From: Ignavibacteria bacterium UBA2373
GTDB lineage: Bacteria; Bacteroidota; Ignavibacteria; Kapaibacteriales; UBA961
DNA: 47,691 nucleotides
Direction: 5' to 3'
Assembly (NCBI GenBank): GCA_002344005.1
Contig: DDTD01000049.1
Coordinates: 1 to 47,691 of the forward strand
Shown here: positions 35,793 to 44,864 of the stretch, in pieces
How positions within the stretch are numbered: position 1 is the first letter of the stretch
Layout: every line of letters begins with the position of its first letter
Program-made: the position numbers and the translations under genes
Notes under the pieces: model-generated
The model's database searches: none
What the model saw: only the letters and a program-made list of their open reading frames with translations
Told to the model about the DNA's origin: nothing

Positions 35793-37652
35793 TTATATCA
35801 GCTTCACCAAATTATACCCGATGAGTGCCGTACTGTATGCCAACATAAATGTATAGGCGAATGCTATCATTGACCATTTCCATGAGCCGGTTTCTTTTTT
35901 AATTATTGCAATAGTTGAAATACACTGTAAAGCATATACGTAAAACAGCATCACACTTATTGCTGTAGCAAAAGGAATTGTTTGTTGTAAAATTGTGCGT
36001 AATTGTGCATCACTGTCCGAAACATCAGCACTATACAGTTGTCCCATGACAGACACAAATACTTCGCGAGCAGCAAAACTTCCAATAACACCAATAGTAA
36101 GTTTCCAATCGAAACCGAGAGGTTGGAATATAGGTTGTAATGTTTTTCCTATTGTTCCTGCATAGGATTGTTCTAATTGTATGCGCTCTGCTTGTAATGA
36201 TGTCATGCCTGTGGGAATTTCAGCTTTCGGAAATTCTGTTAATGCCCATAAAATAATGGAAAACAGCAGAATAATGGAACCGGCATTTTTAATAAATTCC
36301 TTTGAACGGTTCCATACAATTATCAATAATGAGGGTAAAGAGGGAACTCTATATGGTGGAAATTCGAGCAGAAAGGGGAGTGTTGCTCCGCGAAAAAGTG
36401 TTTTCTTAAATACAAGTGCAATACATAAACCACTTATTGCCGCCAAAAAGTATAGACCGGCTAGTACTATCGCTTGCAGTGAAAAGATACCACCTACGAT
36501 AATCGAAGGGATACATGCTGCAATAAGTAAAGTATAAACGGGTAAACGTGCACTGCATGTCATCAATGGAGCAATCATAATTGTTGCCATCCTATCTTTT
36601 TCCGATGGGATTATCCGTGCGGACATTATGCCCGGTATTGCACAAGCGTATGATCCCAATAATGGAATAAATGACCTGCCTTGTAAACCGAAAATTCCCA
36701 TAATTCTGTCTATCAAGAAAGCTGCTCTTGATAAATAACCGCAATCTTCAAGAAAAACAATAATGATATTGAGTAAAATTATCTGTGGTAAAAAAACAAT
36801 GACACTGCCAACACCGGCAATTACACCATCCGTTATAAAATCACGAAGCAGCGAATCCGGTAGGGTAGAACGCAAATAATCTTGCGTATAAGAAAAAAGC
36901 GATTCTATTCCGGACATTAATGGCTCAGCCCATGTAAAAATTGACTGAAAAAATAACCCAAGTACTATGAGAAAAATAACAGGACCACCGATAGGATGTA
37001 AAATAAAGGAATCTAATTTTTCAGTTATTTTGTCTTCTCTGATTGTGAGTACTTGAGAAATTATCTCACGCACTGCAGTGTGTCGCTGTTCAATATTTGC
37101 AGAAGCTTGTACAATAGTGTTTGGAACAAGAAATTTGTCCGTCTGATGAAGTGAATCGCGTAGGTCTTGTAAACCGATGCCTTTTTTTCCTACGACGGGA
37201 ATTACCGGAACACCTAATATGGTTTCGAGCGTGATATCGTCAAGAATGCCATTTCTTGCTTTAATTTCATCTACCATAGTTAAGACAGCAATAGTCGGTA
37301 AACCAAGTTCTGCAATAAATGAAAACAAAAAGAGGCTTTTTTCTAAACTACTGCCATCCAAGACAGCAACTATATATTCTGTTTTGGGTAAGTCTGAAAT
37401 TTTATTGTGAATAATGTCCACGCTGAGTTGTTCATCAACAGATTTAGGCAAAAAACTGTAGATACCGGGTAAATCAATCAAGTGCACTGTCGAGTGTTGG
37501 ATTTGAATTTTACCAATGACAGGTTCAACAGTTATACCCGGAAAGTTACCCACTTTTTGATGTAATCCGGTAAGTGCATTAAACAAAGTTGTTTTACCGC
37601 AGTTGGGAGTACCAACAAAAGTTATATGGTGTGGATGTATCGAATCGTGCAT
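35793..37652 (-). CDS. feoB: Ferrous iron transporter FeoB
   Basis: 619 residues from ATG 37652; the longer frame upstream overlaps feoA. The N-terminal G domain has G1 GTPNCGKTT, G3 DLPGIYSF and, where NMxD is usual, TMVD (G4 Asn replaced by Thr). Two Gate domains follow, with GVIAGVGSVIVFLPQI, CGYLSRAAFLIDRIM, GSYACAIPGIMSAR and GSFAAREVFV, all FeoB hallmarks. The protein imports Fe(II) through the inner membrane. At 619 residues it is somewhat shorter than the E. coli protein (773). It lies 37 bases after feoA. No Fur box is recognised upstream. Confidence 0.96.
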   Translation of the reverse strand: MHDSIHPHHITFVGTPNCGKTTLFNALTGLHQKVGNFPGITVEPVIGKIQIQHSTVHLIDLPGIYSFLPKSVDEQLSVDIIHNKISDLPKTEYIVAVLDGSSLEKSLFLFSFIAELGLPTIAVLTMVDEIKARNGILDDITLETILGVPVIPVVGKKGIGLQDLRDSLHQTDKFLVPNTIVQASANIEQRHTAVREIISQVLTIREDKITEKLDSFILHPIGGPVIFLIVLGLFFQSIFTWAEPLMSGIESLFSYTQDYLRSTLPDSLLRDFITDGVIAGVGSVIVFLPQIILLNIIIVFLEDCGYLSRAAFLIDRIMGIFGLQGRSFIPLLGSYACAIPGIMSARIIPSEKDRMATIMIAPLMTCSARLPVYTLLIAACIPSIIVGGIFSLQAIVLAGLYFLAAISGLCIALVFKKTLFRGATLPFLLEFPPYRVPSLPSLLIIVWNRSKEFIKNAGSIILLFSIILWALTEFPKAEIPTGMTSLQAERIQLEQSYAGTIGKTLQPIFQPLGFDWKLTIGVIGSFAAREVFVSVMGQLYSADVSDSDAQLRTILQQTIPFATAISVMLFYVYALQCISTIAIIKKETGSWKWSMIAFAYTFMLAYSTALIGYNLVKLI

Positions 37653-37689
37653 TATATAGAAATTAGAATCAAAAAAACAGTGATACTTT

Positions 37690-37920
37690 TTATAGTACAG
37701 GCACAACCATGATTGAATCGCTTTGGGTTGTTCGAACAGCAAGACGAACACTACCAAATGATAATTCTATTGGTCCATTGAAAGGCGCTTTTCGCACTAA
37801 TGTAAATTCTGTGCCGCGGGTCAGTCCCATTTCCTGTAAACGTTCTGTAAATTCATTGTTTGAGGAAAATGATGCAATTGCTGCTCTTGTTCCAACAGCT
37901 AATGTAGTTAAAGGTATCAT
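37690..37920 (-). CDS. feoA: FeoA domain protein
   Basis: 76 residues from ATG 37920; a TTG at 37959 would add a Lys-rich extension. It has the small SH3-like FeoA fold: MIPLTTLAVGTRAAI, then RLQEMGLTRGTEFTLV (the conserved L-x-MG motif) and PIELSFGSVRLAVR. FeoA is an accessory to FeoB in Fe(II) uptake. It is the first gene of feoAB. The leader is AT-rich. Confidence 0.9.
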   Translation of the reverse strand: MIPLTTLAVGTRAAIASFSSNNEFTERLQEMGLTRGTEFTLVRKAPFNGPIELSFGSVRLAVRTTQSDSIMVVPVL

Positions 37921-38010
37921 CTGCTTTTTTTTATCTTTATTTATACCAAATCTAAACAAAATTTATGAGTTATCCAAGAAGTAAGAAAAAGAAGATGAAG
38001 TTGTTGATAT

Positions 38011-38046
38011 AAAAAACCCCTATAACTATTTCATAATTATAGGGGT
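38011..38046 (-). terminator. Rho-independent terminator of rpsA
   Basis: A 10-base-pair stem, ACCCCTATAA at 38016-38025 with TTATAGGGGT at 38037-38046, followed on the minus strand by a T6 run. It lies 24 bases past the rpsA stop codon. Confidence 0.92.
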
Positions 38047-38070
38047 AGTAATGCTGAACAGTCTAAGTTT

Positions 38071-39954
38071 TTATTCTTCTGTACTATCCATTGGAGGAAT
38101 TTGAGCGGCTAAGACTTGGGAAACATCTACGGGGATGTCCATAGTCATTTCTTCAGGATAAGAAATTTCCAAATCTTCAACTTTCAACTCGCTGATATTA
38201 CTTGCATATTTCTCAGCATTTGGAACAGGATGGGCAGCATTGTACGCTGCAATAGCCACCTCATCTTTATCACGGAAGTACTCAACTACCGAAAGAACGA
38301 TTTTTTTTGTTTCTTTATCAAATTCAACAACTTTTAATGGAATTGTATCTCCGGGTTTGAAATAATCAACGATATTGCGTACAGGCGCAAAAGAAAGTTG
38401 TGACACAGGAACAAAACCATCCACACCTTCTGGTAATTCAACGATGACACCTTTTTCGATGATACGTTCGATTTTACCTTCAGTGGAGGAACCAGCAGAG
38501 AAGCGACTCTCAAAATAGTCCCAAGGATTATCAGAAATTTGTTTGTGACCAAGTGCAATGCGTCTGTTTTCTGCATCAATACCGAGTACAACAACATCCA
38601 ATTCATCACCTTTTTTCACAAACTCGCCGGGGTGACGGATTTTCTTTGTCCATGATAGGTCGCTGATGTGTACTAAACCATCTACACCGGGCTCAAGTTC
38701 AACGAATAAACCAAAGTTGGTTAAGTTACGAACAACACCTTTATGCTGCGAACCGATTGGATATTTTGCCATTAAATCAGCCCATGGATCTGGATCAAGT
38801 TGTTTCATGCCAAGAGCAAGTTTTTTCTCATCTTTATCAATATTTAAGATGATTGCTTCAACAGTTTGCCCCATTGAAACGGCTTGTGAAGGATGTTTGA
38901 TGTGTTGTGTCCAAGACATTTCACTGATATGAATGAGACCTTCAATACCTTTTTCAATTTCAATAAATGCGCCGTAATCAGTTAAGCTGACAACTTTACC
39001 TTGTACTTTTGTACCTTGTGTATATTTTTCACCGATAGCATCCCATGGGTGTGATGTCAATTGTTTCATACCTAAAGAGATACGACGTTTTTCGGCATCA
39101 TAATCCAATACGACAACTTTAACAGTTTCATCAAGAGAAACGATTTCCGAAGGATGTGTTACTCGACCCCAAGAAAGGTCTGTGATGTGAACTAGACCAT
39201 CTACGCCGCCCAAGTCAACAAAGACACCGAAGTCAGAAATTGCTTTAACTGTACCTTCAAGAACCAAACCTTTTTCAAGTTTATCAAGGATAGCTTTTCT
39301 TTGGTCAGCAAGATGTTCTTCAAGAAGAATTTTATGGCTGACGACTACATTTTCATTTGGATGATTAATTTTTACAACGCGTACATCCAAGGTTTTTCCG
39401 ACCCAAGCATCAAAATCGCGCACAGGACGAACGTCAATTTGCGAGCCGGGTAAAAATGCTTCGATACCGAGTAAATCAACGACCATACCACCTTTGATAC
39501 GGCGCAAAATGCGTACAGGTACGATTTGTTGTGTTTCATGTAATTTAAGAATATCGTCCCAAGTTTTCATGAAATCTGCGCGACGGCGCGACAATATCAA
39601 TTTTCCGCTACTGTCTTCGATACTTTCAATAAATACATCAACGATATCGCCAATATTGAGTAGCTCTGCACCGATAAATTCATTACGCGCTACTACGCCA
39701 AACGATTTAAAACCAATATCAATAAAGATACTGTCTTTAGTAATTTGAGCAACTGTGCCTTTTGCCAGCTCTTCGGTCTTAATAGTAGCAACTTTTTGAT
39801 TTAACAATTCATCAAAAGATGTGTCATCCATCATCGGAACATTGAAATCACTATCGAAAAGTGCTTCCAAATTAAGATGTGAACGTGTTGCTTTTTGTGG
39901 GGAGGCAACAGAAGCCATTTGGTCATTGCCTGCATTTTCTTGAATTTCAGACAT
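38071..39954 (-). CDS. rpsA: 30S ribosomal protein S1
   Basis: 627 residues with six S1 (OB-fold) domains. The first two are divergent and bind the ribosome (AKGTVAQITKDSIFIDIG; VRILRRIKGGMVVDLLG). Domains 3-6 show the repeated pattern GxVxxxxxFGxFVxL...GLVHISDLSW, for example GVFVDLGGVDGLVHITDLSW. The Asp/Glu-rich N-terminus is typical of the FCB group. S1 binds mRNA and aids initiation, which matters where Shine-Dalgarno signals are weak, as for several genes here. The ATG has AAGGATAG upstream. It is monocistronic, with a leader of about 110 bases if the predicted promoter is right. Confidence 0.97.
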   Translation of the reverse strand: MSEIQENAGNDQMASVASPQKATRSHLNLEALFDSDFNVPMMDDTSFDELLNQKVATIKTEELAKGTVAQITKDSIFIDIGFKSFGVVARNEFIGAELLNIGDIVDVFIESIEDSSGKLILSRRRADFMKTWDDILKLHETQQIVPVRILRRIKGGMVVDLLGIEAFLPGSQIDVRPVRDFDAWVGKTLDVRVVKINHPNENVVVSHKILLEEHLADQRKAILDKLEKGLVLEGTVKAISDFGVFVDLGGVDGLVHITDLSWGRVTHPSEIVSLDETVKVVVLDYDAEKRRISLGMKQLTSHPWDAIGEKYTQGTKVQGKVVSLTDYGAFIEIEKGIEGLIHISEMSWTQHIKHPSQAVSMGQTVEAIILNIDKDEKKLALGMKQLDPDPWADLMAKYPIGSQHKGVVRNLTNFGLFVELEPGVDGLVHISDLSWTKKIRHPGEFVKKGDELDVVVLGIDAENRRIALGHKQISDNPWDYFESRFSAGSSTEGKIERIIEKGVIVELPEGVDGFVPVSQLSFAPVRNIVDYFKPGDTIPLKVVEFDKETKKIVLSVVEYFRDKDEVAIAAYNAAHPVPNAEKYASNISELKVEDLEISYPEEMTMDIPVDVSQVLAAQIPPMDSTEE

Positions 39955-40063
39955 GTAGTCTATCCTTAAATTTACTCTCCGGTTATACGAAAGCCACTCA
40001 TTCGTTTTGCCGCAGAAGGGTTTTGTGAAACATACTTTATGTGGCTGTATGTAAAAAAGATTA

Positions 40064-40096
40064 CAAAAATACGTGTTCTCTTTGAATAATTATCAA
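40064..40096 (-). promoter_or_regulatory. Candidate promoter of rpsA
   Basis: On the minus strand TTGATA (40091-40096) is followed after 19 bases by TATTTTTG (40064-40071), which fits the Bacteroidota TAnnTTTG -7 pattern. The spacing to the nearest TTTG is 22, longer than the usual 19-20, so this is tentative. Confidence 0.35.
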
Positions 40097-40136
40097 ATTG
40101 GTAGTAATTTACCTTTTCGAACATAGCGTCGCATGC

Positions 40137-40169
40137 AAAAAAAAAGCCCCTTAGCACAGCTAAAGAGCT
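40137..40169 (-). terminator. Likely terminator of trxB
   Basis: Stem AGCCCCTTAGC (40145-40155) with GCTAAAGAGCT (40159-40169), two C-A mismatches and a 3-base loop, then a T8 run on the minus strand. It lies 28 bases past the trxB stop. Confidence 0.75.
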
Positions 40170-40196
40170 TTATACGCAATAAGAGTTTTACTTCCG

Positions 40197-41153
40197 TTAA
40201 TGATGATGAGATTGCATTTCTAACCAACGTTCTGCATCTATTGCAGCCATACATCCTGAACCCGCAGCGGTAATCGCTTGGCGATACACACTGTCTTGTG
40301 CATCACCACATACAAATACACCGGGCACATTTGAGTATGTTGATTTTCCTCGAGTGATTATGTATCCTGTTGAATCCATGTCAAGTATATCTTTGAATAG
40401 CTTTGTGTTAGGCTCATGTCCTATGGCGATGAAACATCCATCGGCTGGAACGACAGTGTACTCTGAAGTGATCGTGTTATGTAAGCGAAGTGAAGTCAAT
40501 TTACGCATACCACTCGGTAACTCTTCACCAAGAAATTCTTCAATCACAGTATTAGTCAAAAACTCAATTTTTGGGTTTTTTTGTGCTCTTTCAATCATTA
40601 TTTTTGAGGCACGGAACTCATCACGACGATGTACTAATGTGACTTTACTCGCAAATCGTGTAAGATAATTTGCTTCTTCCATCGCTGTGTCGCCCCCACC
40701 TACAACATATACATGTTGATTTCTGAAGAAAAATCCATCACATGTTGCGCAAGCTGATACCCCATAGCCCATATATGTACTTTCACCTTTTGTTCCCAAG
40801 AGCTTTGCACTTGCTCCTGTTGCCACGATAAGAGCATCCGCCGTAAACTCATTGCCACGATCAGTTTTGACACTAAAAGGTCGTTGAGATACATTCACTT
40901 CGGTAATTGTTTCGTAAATAGATTCAGCGCCAAAACGATGACTTTGTTTGCGTAATACATCCATCAGTTCCGGACCCATAATGCCATGTTCAAAACCGGG
41001 ATAGTTTTCTACCTCGGTGGTAATCGTCAATTGACCGCCCGGTTGAGATCCTTCAAAGACTGCAACTTGTAAATGGGCGCGTGAAGCATAGAGAGCTGCT
41101 GTAAACCCTGCCGGACCTGATCCAATAATAATAATTTGTTTGTGAGTTGCCAT
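40197..41153 (-). CDS. trxB: Thioredoxin reductase
   Basis: 318 residues. The FAD-binding N-terminus is GSGPAGFTAALYASRA. The redox-active pair is in CATCDG, the NADPH domain has VGGGDTAMEEA, and the C-terminal FAD motif is VFVCGDAQDS. It reduces thioredoxin with NADPH in the cytoplasm. Low-molecular-weight type, full length. It is 48 bases downstream of the VWA gene on the same strand and has its own terminator. The C-terminus carries a short His-rich end (MQSHHH). Confidence 0.97.
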   Translation of the reverse strand: MATHKQIIIIGSGPAGFTAALYASRAHLQVAVFEGSQPGGQLTITTEVENYPGFEHGIMGPELMDVLRKQSHRFGAESIYETITEVNVSQRPFSVKTDRGNEFTADALIVATGASAKLLGTKGESTYMGYGVSACATCDGFFFRNQHVYVVGGGDTAMEEANYLTRFASKVTLVHRRDEFRASKIMIERAQKNPKIEFLTNTVIEEFLGEELPSGMRKLTSLRLHNTITSEYTVVPADGCFIAIGHEPNTKLFKDILDMDSTGYIITRGKSTYSNVPGVFVCGDAQDSVYRQAITAAGSGCMAAIDAERWLEMQSHHH

Positions 41154-41201
41154 TGTATGCTTTCAAGTATTGAAAAATAATATAGTATTCAGCTGTGTAT
41201 A

Positions 41202-43367
41202 TTATACGAGACGGGAACGTGTTCTGATAAACCATTCGATTGAAAAACAAAGTAAAGAAAGTCCTAATAATATCAGAGTATTCCAAACGGCAATTTCATC
41301 GGAATGCTGAATTGTGTTCGTCATAAATTGCGGATGGTTTTTTATGTCATTTTCTATTTTATCTGATTGTGCTGGTAAATAAAATTTGCCCCCCGTTCTT
41401 TTAGCTAATTCTGTCAAAAGTTGTTTGTTCATTGTTAAAGAATGATATTCTGCTGCATTCTCGCCAACGGTAAATCGTCCTTCGTCTGAACCATATACTT
41501 CATTTGCAACATACGCAGAACCGGTAAATGTATAATCGCCTGTTGGTAAAGATTCTGTGGTTGCTGAGTACTTCCCATTACCAATTGATTGTAATATGAC
41601 ACGTTTTAAGCCATTGGAAGTTTTTATATTTACTTCAACATAAGCATTGTCTAACGGTGCAAGGGCAGGATCATAAACTTGTCCTAAGAATTCTATTCGT
41701 TCGCCGGTTGAGAATTGTCGCTTTATGGTCTTTATTGTTACTCTTTTTTTATCATTGTCTATCGTCAGCCACTGCATAGAGTTTGTGATAAAGACGTTCA
41801 AAAGATCTAGAACTTCAGTCTTACCTTTGGAAATGTCTGCTGCTTGACCGAGCAATTTCCAGCGATACAGTCCATATCCCATAATAGCTAAAGATTTAGA
41901 GCTTTGAGCATTTCTTGCTAAAATTAATGGTTCATTTAATGGTATTCCATTCATCATGGCACTTGCAAGTATCTGTGCATCGGGCTTGGCTTTTACGAAT
42001 GTCTCTGTTTTATAGATAGGTGGTAATTGATTCCAGATATCGGTAGTATAATCGGTTTCAGGAATCTGAAATATACTTGAAGCGATAGCAGAAGGTTTGA
42101 TATCGGCTGTGACTAAAAATTCTTGTGGACGAGAAGATAACAAAGAGAAAGGAAGGTATTGTTCTATTGATTTCAGACGACTATAATCAGTTGTCAATCC
42201 GGCGATAAATAACAATGGTTTACCTTTTTCAAGTTCTTTCGCAATCAGTGCCAATGTTTGCGGAGATGTTGTCGAAATGGGGAATCCTATGAATATGATT
42301 GTTTCTGCATTAGAAAGCGCAGCTGCATCGGGTTGTTGATTGTAAAACTGGGGACCCTGTTTTTGAATAAATACTTTATTTTCAGAACCTTGCTCCTGTT
42401 CTAAGACTCTTCTGATAAAAGACACATCAGGACTTGGTGCACCGGCAAATATTACAGTTTTTCTTTTAAAATCTATGATGGATATGAATTCAGATGAAGC
42501 ATTATTTTTTGTTGTCAATTCATTGTCCTGTGGCTGAACGGAAACTGTGAGTTTTCTTGTTCCTTTTTCGGTCGGAACATACATAAATTGTAAAGAATAA
42601 TTTTTTTGTAATTGTGAAAGCTGTAAAGTTTGACGTGATATTTCCTTCGAGTTATCGAAAAGAATAACATCAATTAGTTTATCATACCCTGTGGATTTAA
42701 TCGAAACAGCAATAGGAGTTGCTTTACCTACATATCCATATTCATTCGTCACAATAGGCTGAACAGCTATGTCTTTGGGTTCTGTTGTATCACCAATTCC
42801 AACAATATAAAGAGGTAAGCCAATCTGCTCTGCATCATAAAGCGGATTGTTACCTGTCGTGAAATTACCATCAGTTACCATAACTACGGCGCGAATATTT
42901 TCTTCTCGTGACCGTGAATTTGCCCATCGTAGAGCTTGCGAAATATCGGTCGCATCTCCCTTGTACTGTAATGAATCGGGTTCTGTCGTAACAAAAGTCT
43001 TCTCAGCAAAAGAGGCAATTACATGCTCCAATCCGGTAAAGTTACGGAGCGACTCCAGAAAACTCTGTACTTGATTGCTGCGTTTTCCATTGATACTTTC
43101 AATAGTCATCGAACGGGAGTCATCAATCATAACAATTGCTTTAGGATTTTCATTCATTGAACGCGTTAATGTCAGAATGGGTTCAAATAGAGCAAAAAGT
43201 ATAAGCCAAAGCCCAAGTGTACGAAGAAAAATAAGTAGATTCTTTTTACTTTGTACAATTGATGGAATTGTATGTCTATAATAGAATAATGCGCCTATTA
43301 AAGCCAAAGACAAGAGTGTACCGAGTAATAACCATGAGCCGGTAAGCCCAAGCGCGTATGAATTCAT
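41202..43367 (-). CDS. VWA-domain inner-membrane protein
   Basis: 721 residues from ATG 43367. Two N-terminal membrane segments (about 10-30 and 45-65) precede a von Willebrand A domain (about 75-200) with the metal site DDSRSM, AVVMVTDGNF and a threonine in GDATDIS. A mixed region of about 450 residues with beta-sandwich-like parts (from about 215) and a glutamine-amidotransferase-like middle (ETIIFIGFPIST) follows. A final membrane helix lies near 690-715 (LILLGLSLLCFSIEWFI). Such proteins in Bacteroidota sit in Bat/aerotolerance-type or surface-assembly loci. The role here is unknown. Confidence 0.75.
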   Translation of the reverse strand: MNSYALGLTGSWLLLGTLLSLALIGALFYYRHTIPSIVQSKKNLLIFLRTLGLWLILFALFEPILTLTRSMNENPKAIVMIDDSRSMTIESINGKRSNQVQSFLESLRNFTGLEHVIASFAEKTFVTTEPDSLQYKGDATDISQALRWANSRSREENIRAVVMVTDGNFTTGNNPLYDAEQIGLPLYIVGIGDTTEPKDIAVQPIVTNEYGYVGKATPIAVSIKSTGYDKLIDVILFDNSKEISRQTLQLSQLQKNYSLQFMYVPTEKGTRKLTVSVQPQDNELTTKNNASSEFISIIDFKRKTVIFAGAPSPDVSFIRRVLEQEQGSENKVFIQKQGPQFYNQQPDAAALSNAETIIFIGFPISTTSPQTLALIAKELEKGKPLLFIAGLTTDYSRLKSIEQYLPFSLLSSRPQEFLVTADIKPSAIASSIFQIPETDYTTDIWNQLPPIYKTETFVKAKPDAQILASAMMNGIPLNEPLILARNAQSSKSLAIMGYGLYRWKLLGQAADISKGKTEVLDLLNVFITNSMQWLTIDNDKKRVTIKTIKRQFSTGERIEFLGQVYDPALAPLDNAYVEVNIKTSNGLKRVILQSIGNGKYSATTESLPTGDYTFTGSAYVANEVYGSDEGRFTVGENAAEYHSLTMNKQLLTELAKRTGGKFYLPAQSDKIENDIKNHPQFMTNTIQHSDEIAVWNTLILLGLSLLCFSIEWFIRTRSRLV

Positions 43368-43779
43368 GCAATAAGTATTGGGATTCGTGAAAACTAAAAT
43401 ACCAGCAAAAAGGTATCGCAAAATTATGGATTCTTTGAGCCTTAATGAACGATTATAGCAAATTATAGTCTAAAACAAGAGAAAAGTTTTACTGGGAGAA
43501 TGATGCCATACAGTGTAATGTCTGCTCGATAGTATTACAGATTGAGCCAGTCTATTGACGAAATCTGAGAGAAAAGTGTGGAACTGAAGCATGATCGAGA
43601 ATATCCCAAGTGTATGATGTTATGAGTTTTCAATGTTACTTTGTATTGATGTACAGAAGCAGATTAAGAATACTGTTTACAGTTGCGACAGTGATCTGTT
43701 AGGTTAAAAATCGTTATCGAATGAACAAATAAAAAAATTGGCACAAAAATCTGTATAGGGATGTATAACTAATAAACAA

Positions 43780-43852
43780 TGACAGTATGTCAAAGTGGCA
43801 CAAGACAGAGAATTGACATCGTTTTGAAACCAAAATCATTCTCGATGTGTCA
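43780..43852. promoter_or_regulatory. TGACA/TGTCA inverted pairs
   Basis: TGACA-GTA-TGTCA forms a 13-base palindrome at 43780-43792. A second TGACA at 43814-43818 and TGTCA at 43848-43852 flank a 29-base spacer with further symmetry (ATCG and CGAT). They may be operator half-sites. The same 5-mer recurs upstream of the VWA-OmpA gene. Confidence 0.35.
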
Positions 43853-43966
43853 TTAACACAAACAACACTAATATACACATTAAGGATTACGCTTATCGTA
43901 TTACTGCTTCCTGTTTTTTCATATTCCATTATTATCCCTTGTCGGGGTTACGGCAGTGATAAAAAG

Positions 43967-43988
43967 CGTTTAAGGGGAAACCTTAACG
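43967..43988 (+). promoter_or_regulatory. Hairpin before the Shine-Dalgarno of the sigma gene
   Basis: CGTTTAAGG (43967-43975) and CCTTAACG (43981-43988) form an imperfect inverted repeat with a GGAAA loop and a one-base bulge. AGGAG at 44001-44005 is the Shine-Dalgarno sequence of the sigma gene. It could be an operator or an RNA element. Confidence 0.4.
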
Positions 43989-44010
43989 TAATCACAAGTT
44001 AGGAGTCTTT

Positions 44011-44592
44011 ATGGATTTAGCATTGCAAATCGAACATCTGTTTCGTACAGATCGCAAGAAATTTCTCGGATTTATTCGCCAGCGTGTGCGTACTCAAGAA
44101 GAAGCTGAAGATATTTTGCAAGATGTCTTTGCTAATGTTCTTGCTGCTTCAACATCAGTGCAACGCCCAATTGAAAATATTGCTTCATGGGTCTTTACAG
44201 CTGTAAGAAATCGAATCATAGACTCTTACAGAAAGAAACGAGCAGAAACTTTCTCTGATATGCAGACGCCGGGGCAAGTCGAAGATGGTTATGATTCATT
44301 CGAGAATTTTATCGGTGATTTAACCAATAGTCCGGAAACAGAACTTACTCGTAAAACTATATGGGAAGCAGTGTTAGCAGGTTTAGCCGAGTTGCCTGCC
44401 GAACAACGTGAAGTTTTCGTTAAAAATGAGTTCGAAGGTGTTTCATTCCGCGAAATGTCTGAAGAAAATGGAGTTAACATCAATACTCTACTTGCTCGTA
44501 AACGTTATGCAGTCTTGCACTTACGTAAAAAATTAAAAGATTTGTATTTGACAATCAATGAAAATTATGATGAAACGACCATCGCTGCATAA
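44011..44592 (+). CDS. ECF-type RNA polymerase sigma factor
   Basis: 193 residues. Region 2: AEDILQDVFANVLA and ASWVFTAVRNRIIDSYRKKR. Region 4: LAELPAEQREVFVKNEFEGVSFREMSE and NTLLARKRYAVLHLRKKL. This type is close to the group of sigma-70 family proteins with FEGVSF seen in FCB genomes. The start ATG has AGGAG 5 bases upstream. No anti-sigma gene follows; a strong terminator does. Whether the adjacent VWA-OmpA gene belongs to its regulon cannot be shown here. Confidence 0.93.
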   Translation: MDLALQIEHLFRTDRKKFLGFIRQRVRTQEEAEDILQDVFANVLAASTSVQRPIENIASWVFTAVRNRIIDSYRKKRAETFSDMQTPGQVEDGYDSFENFIGDLTNSPETELTRKTIWEAVLAGLAELPAEQREVFVKNEFEGVSFREMSEENGVNINTLLARKRYAVLHLRKKLKDLYLTINENYDETTIAA

Positions 44593-44618
44593 GTAGCTCA
44601 GGTATTTCAAATTATTTC

Positions 44619-44650
44619 AAAGCCTAATGAAATATCATTAGGCTTTTTTT
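44619..44650 (+). terminator. Rho-independent terminator of the ECF sigma gene
   Basis: A perfect 12-base-pair stem, AAAGCCTAATGA (44619-44630) with TCATTAGGCTTT (44635-44646), a loop of AATA, then T residues. It lies 26 bases after the stop. Confidence 0.94.
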
Positions 44651-44651
44651 A

Positions 44652-44699
44652 TGTCAGTTATGCAAAAACATAGTGTCATTGTGTCATAAAAATATGACA
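44652..44699. promoter_or_regulatory. Cluster of TGTCA half-sites with a perfect inverted repeat
   Basis: TGTCATA at 44682-44688 and TATGACA at 44693-44699 form a perfect 7-base inverted repeat with an AAAA spacer. Two more TGTCA copies lie at 44652 and 44674. All precede the VWA-OmpA lipoprotein gene by about 165-210 bases. This looks like a transcription-factor operator; the factor is unknown. Confidence 0.45.
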
Positions 44700-44864
44700 T
44701 AGTATGTTCTAAATGTATTTACACAATAGGAATTCAGTTGTTAAAATTGTTCCACACTGATACAGATGTACCAAATTTAGACATTTCTACATGTTCACTT
44801 TAAGCTGAAATGAAAGAGCAATGTTTCCGTCACCTTGATTAATCATAGTATTGAAAGAGTTGAA

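Larger units (their letters stand above)
43368..44010. other. Long gene-free region upstream of an ECF sigma gene
   Basis: 643 bases between divergent genes. I find no convincing coding sequence. It contains TGACA/TGTCA inverted pairs (43780-43792 and 43814-43852), a hairpin just before the sigma gene, and the promoters of the VWA gene and the sigma gene. Base composition is similar to its surroundings. Confidence 0.6.

Noticed and set aside
37921..38010. Fur or DtxR box upstream of feoA
   Set aside because: The leader is AT-rich but contains no convincing GATAATGAT repeat or DtxR-type palindrome.
43714..43929. Minus-strand frame of 71 codons in the long gap before the sigma gene
   Set aside because: No recognisable domain and no ribosome-binding site; composition is like the flanking non-coding DNA.
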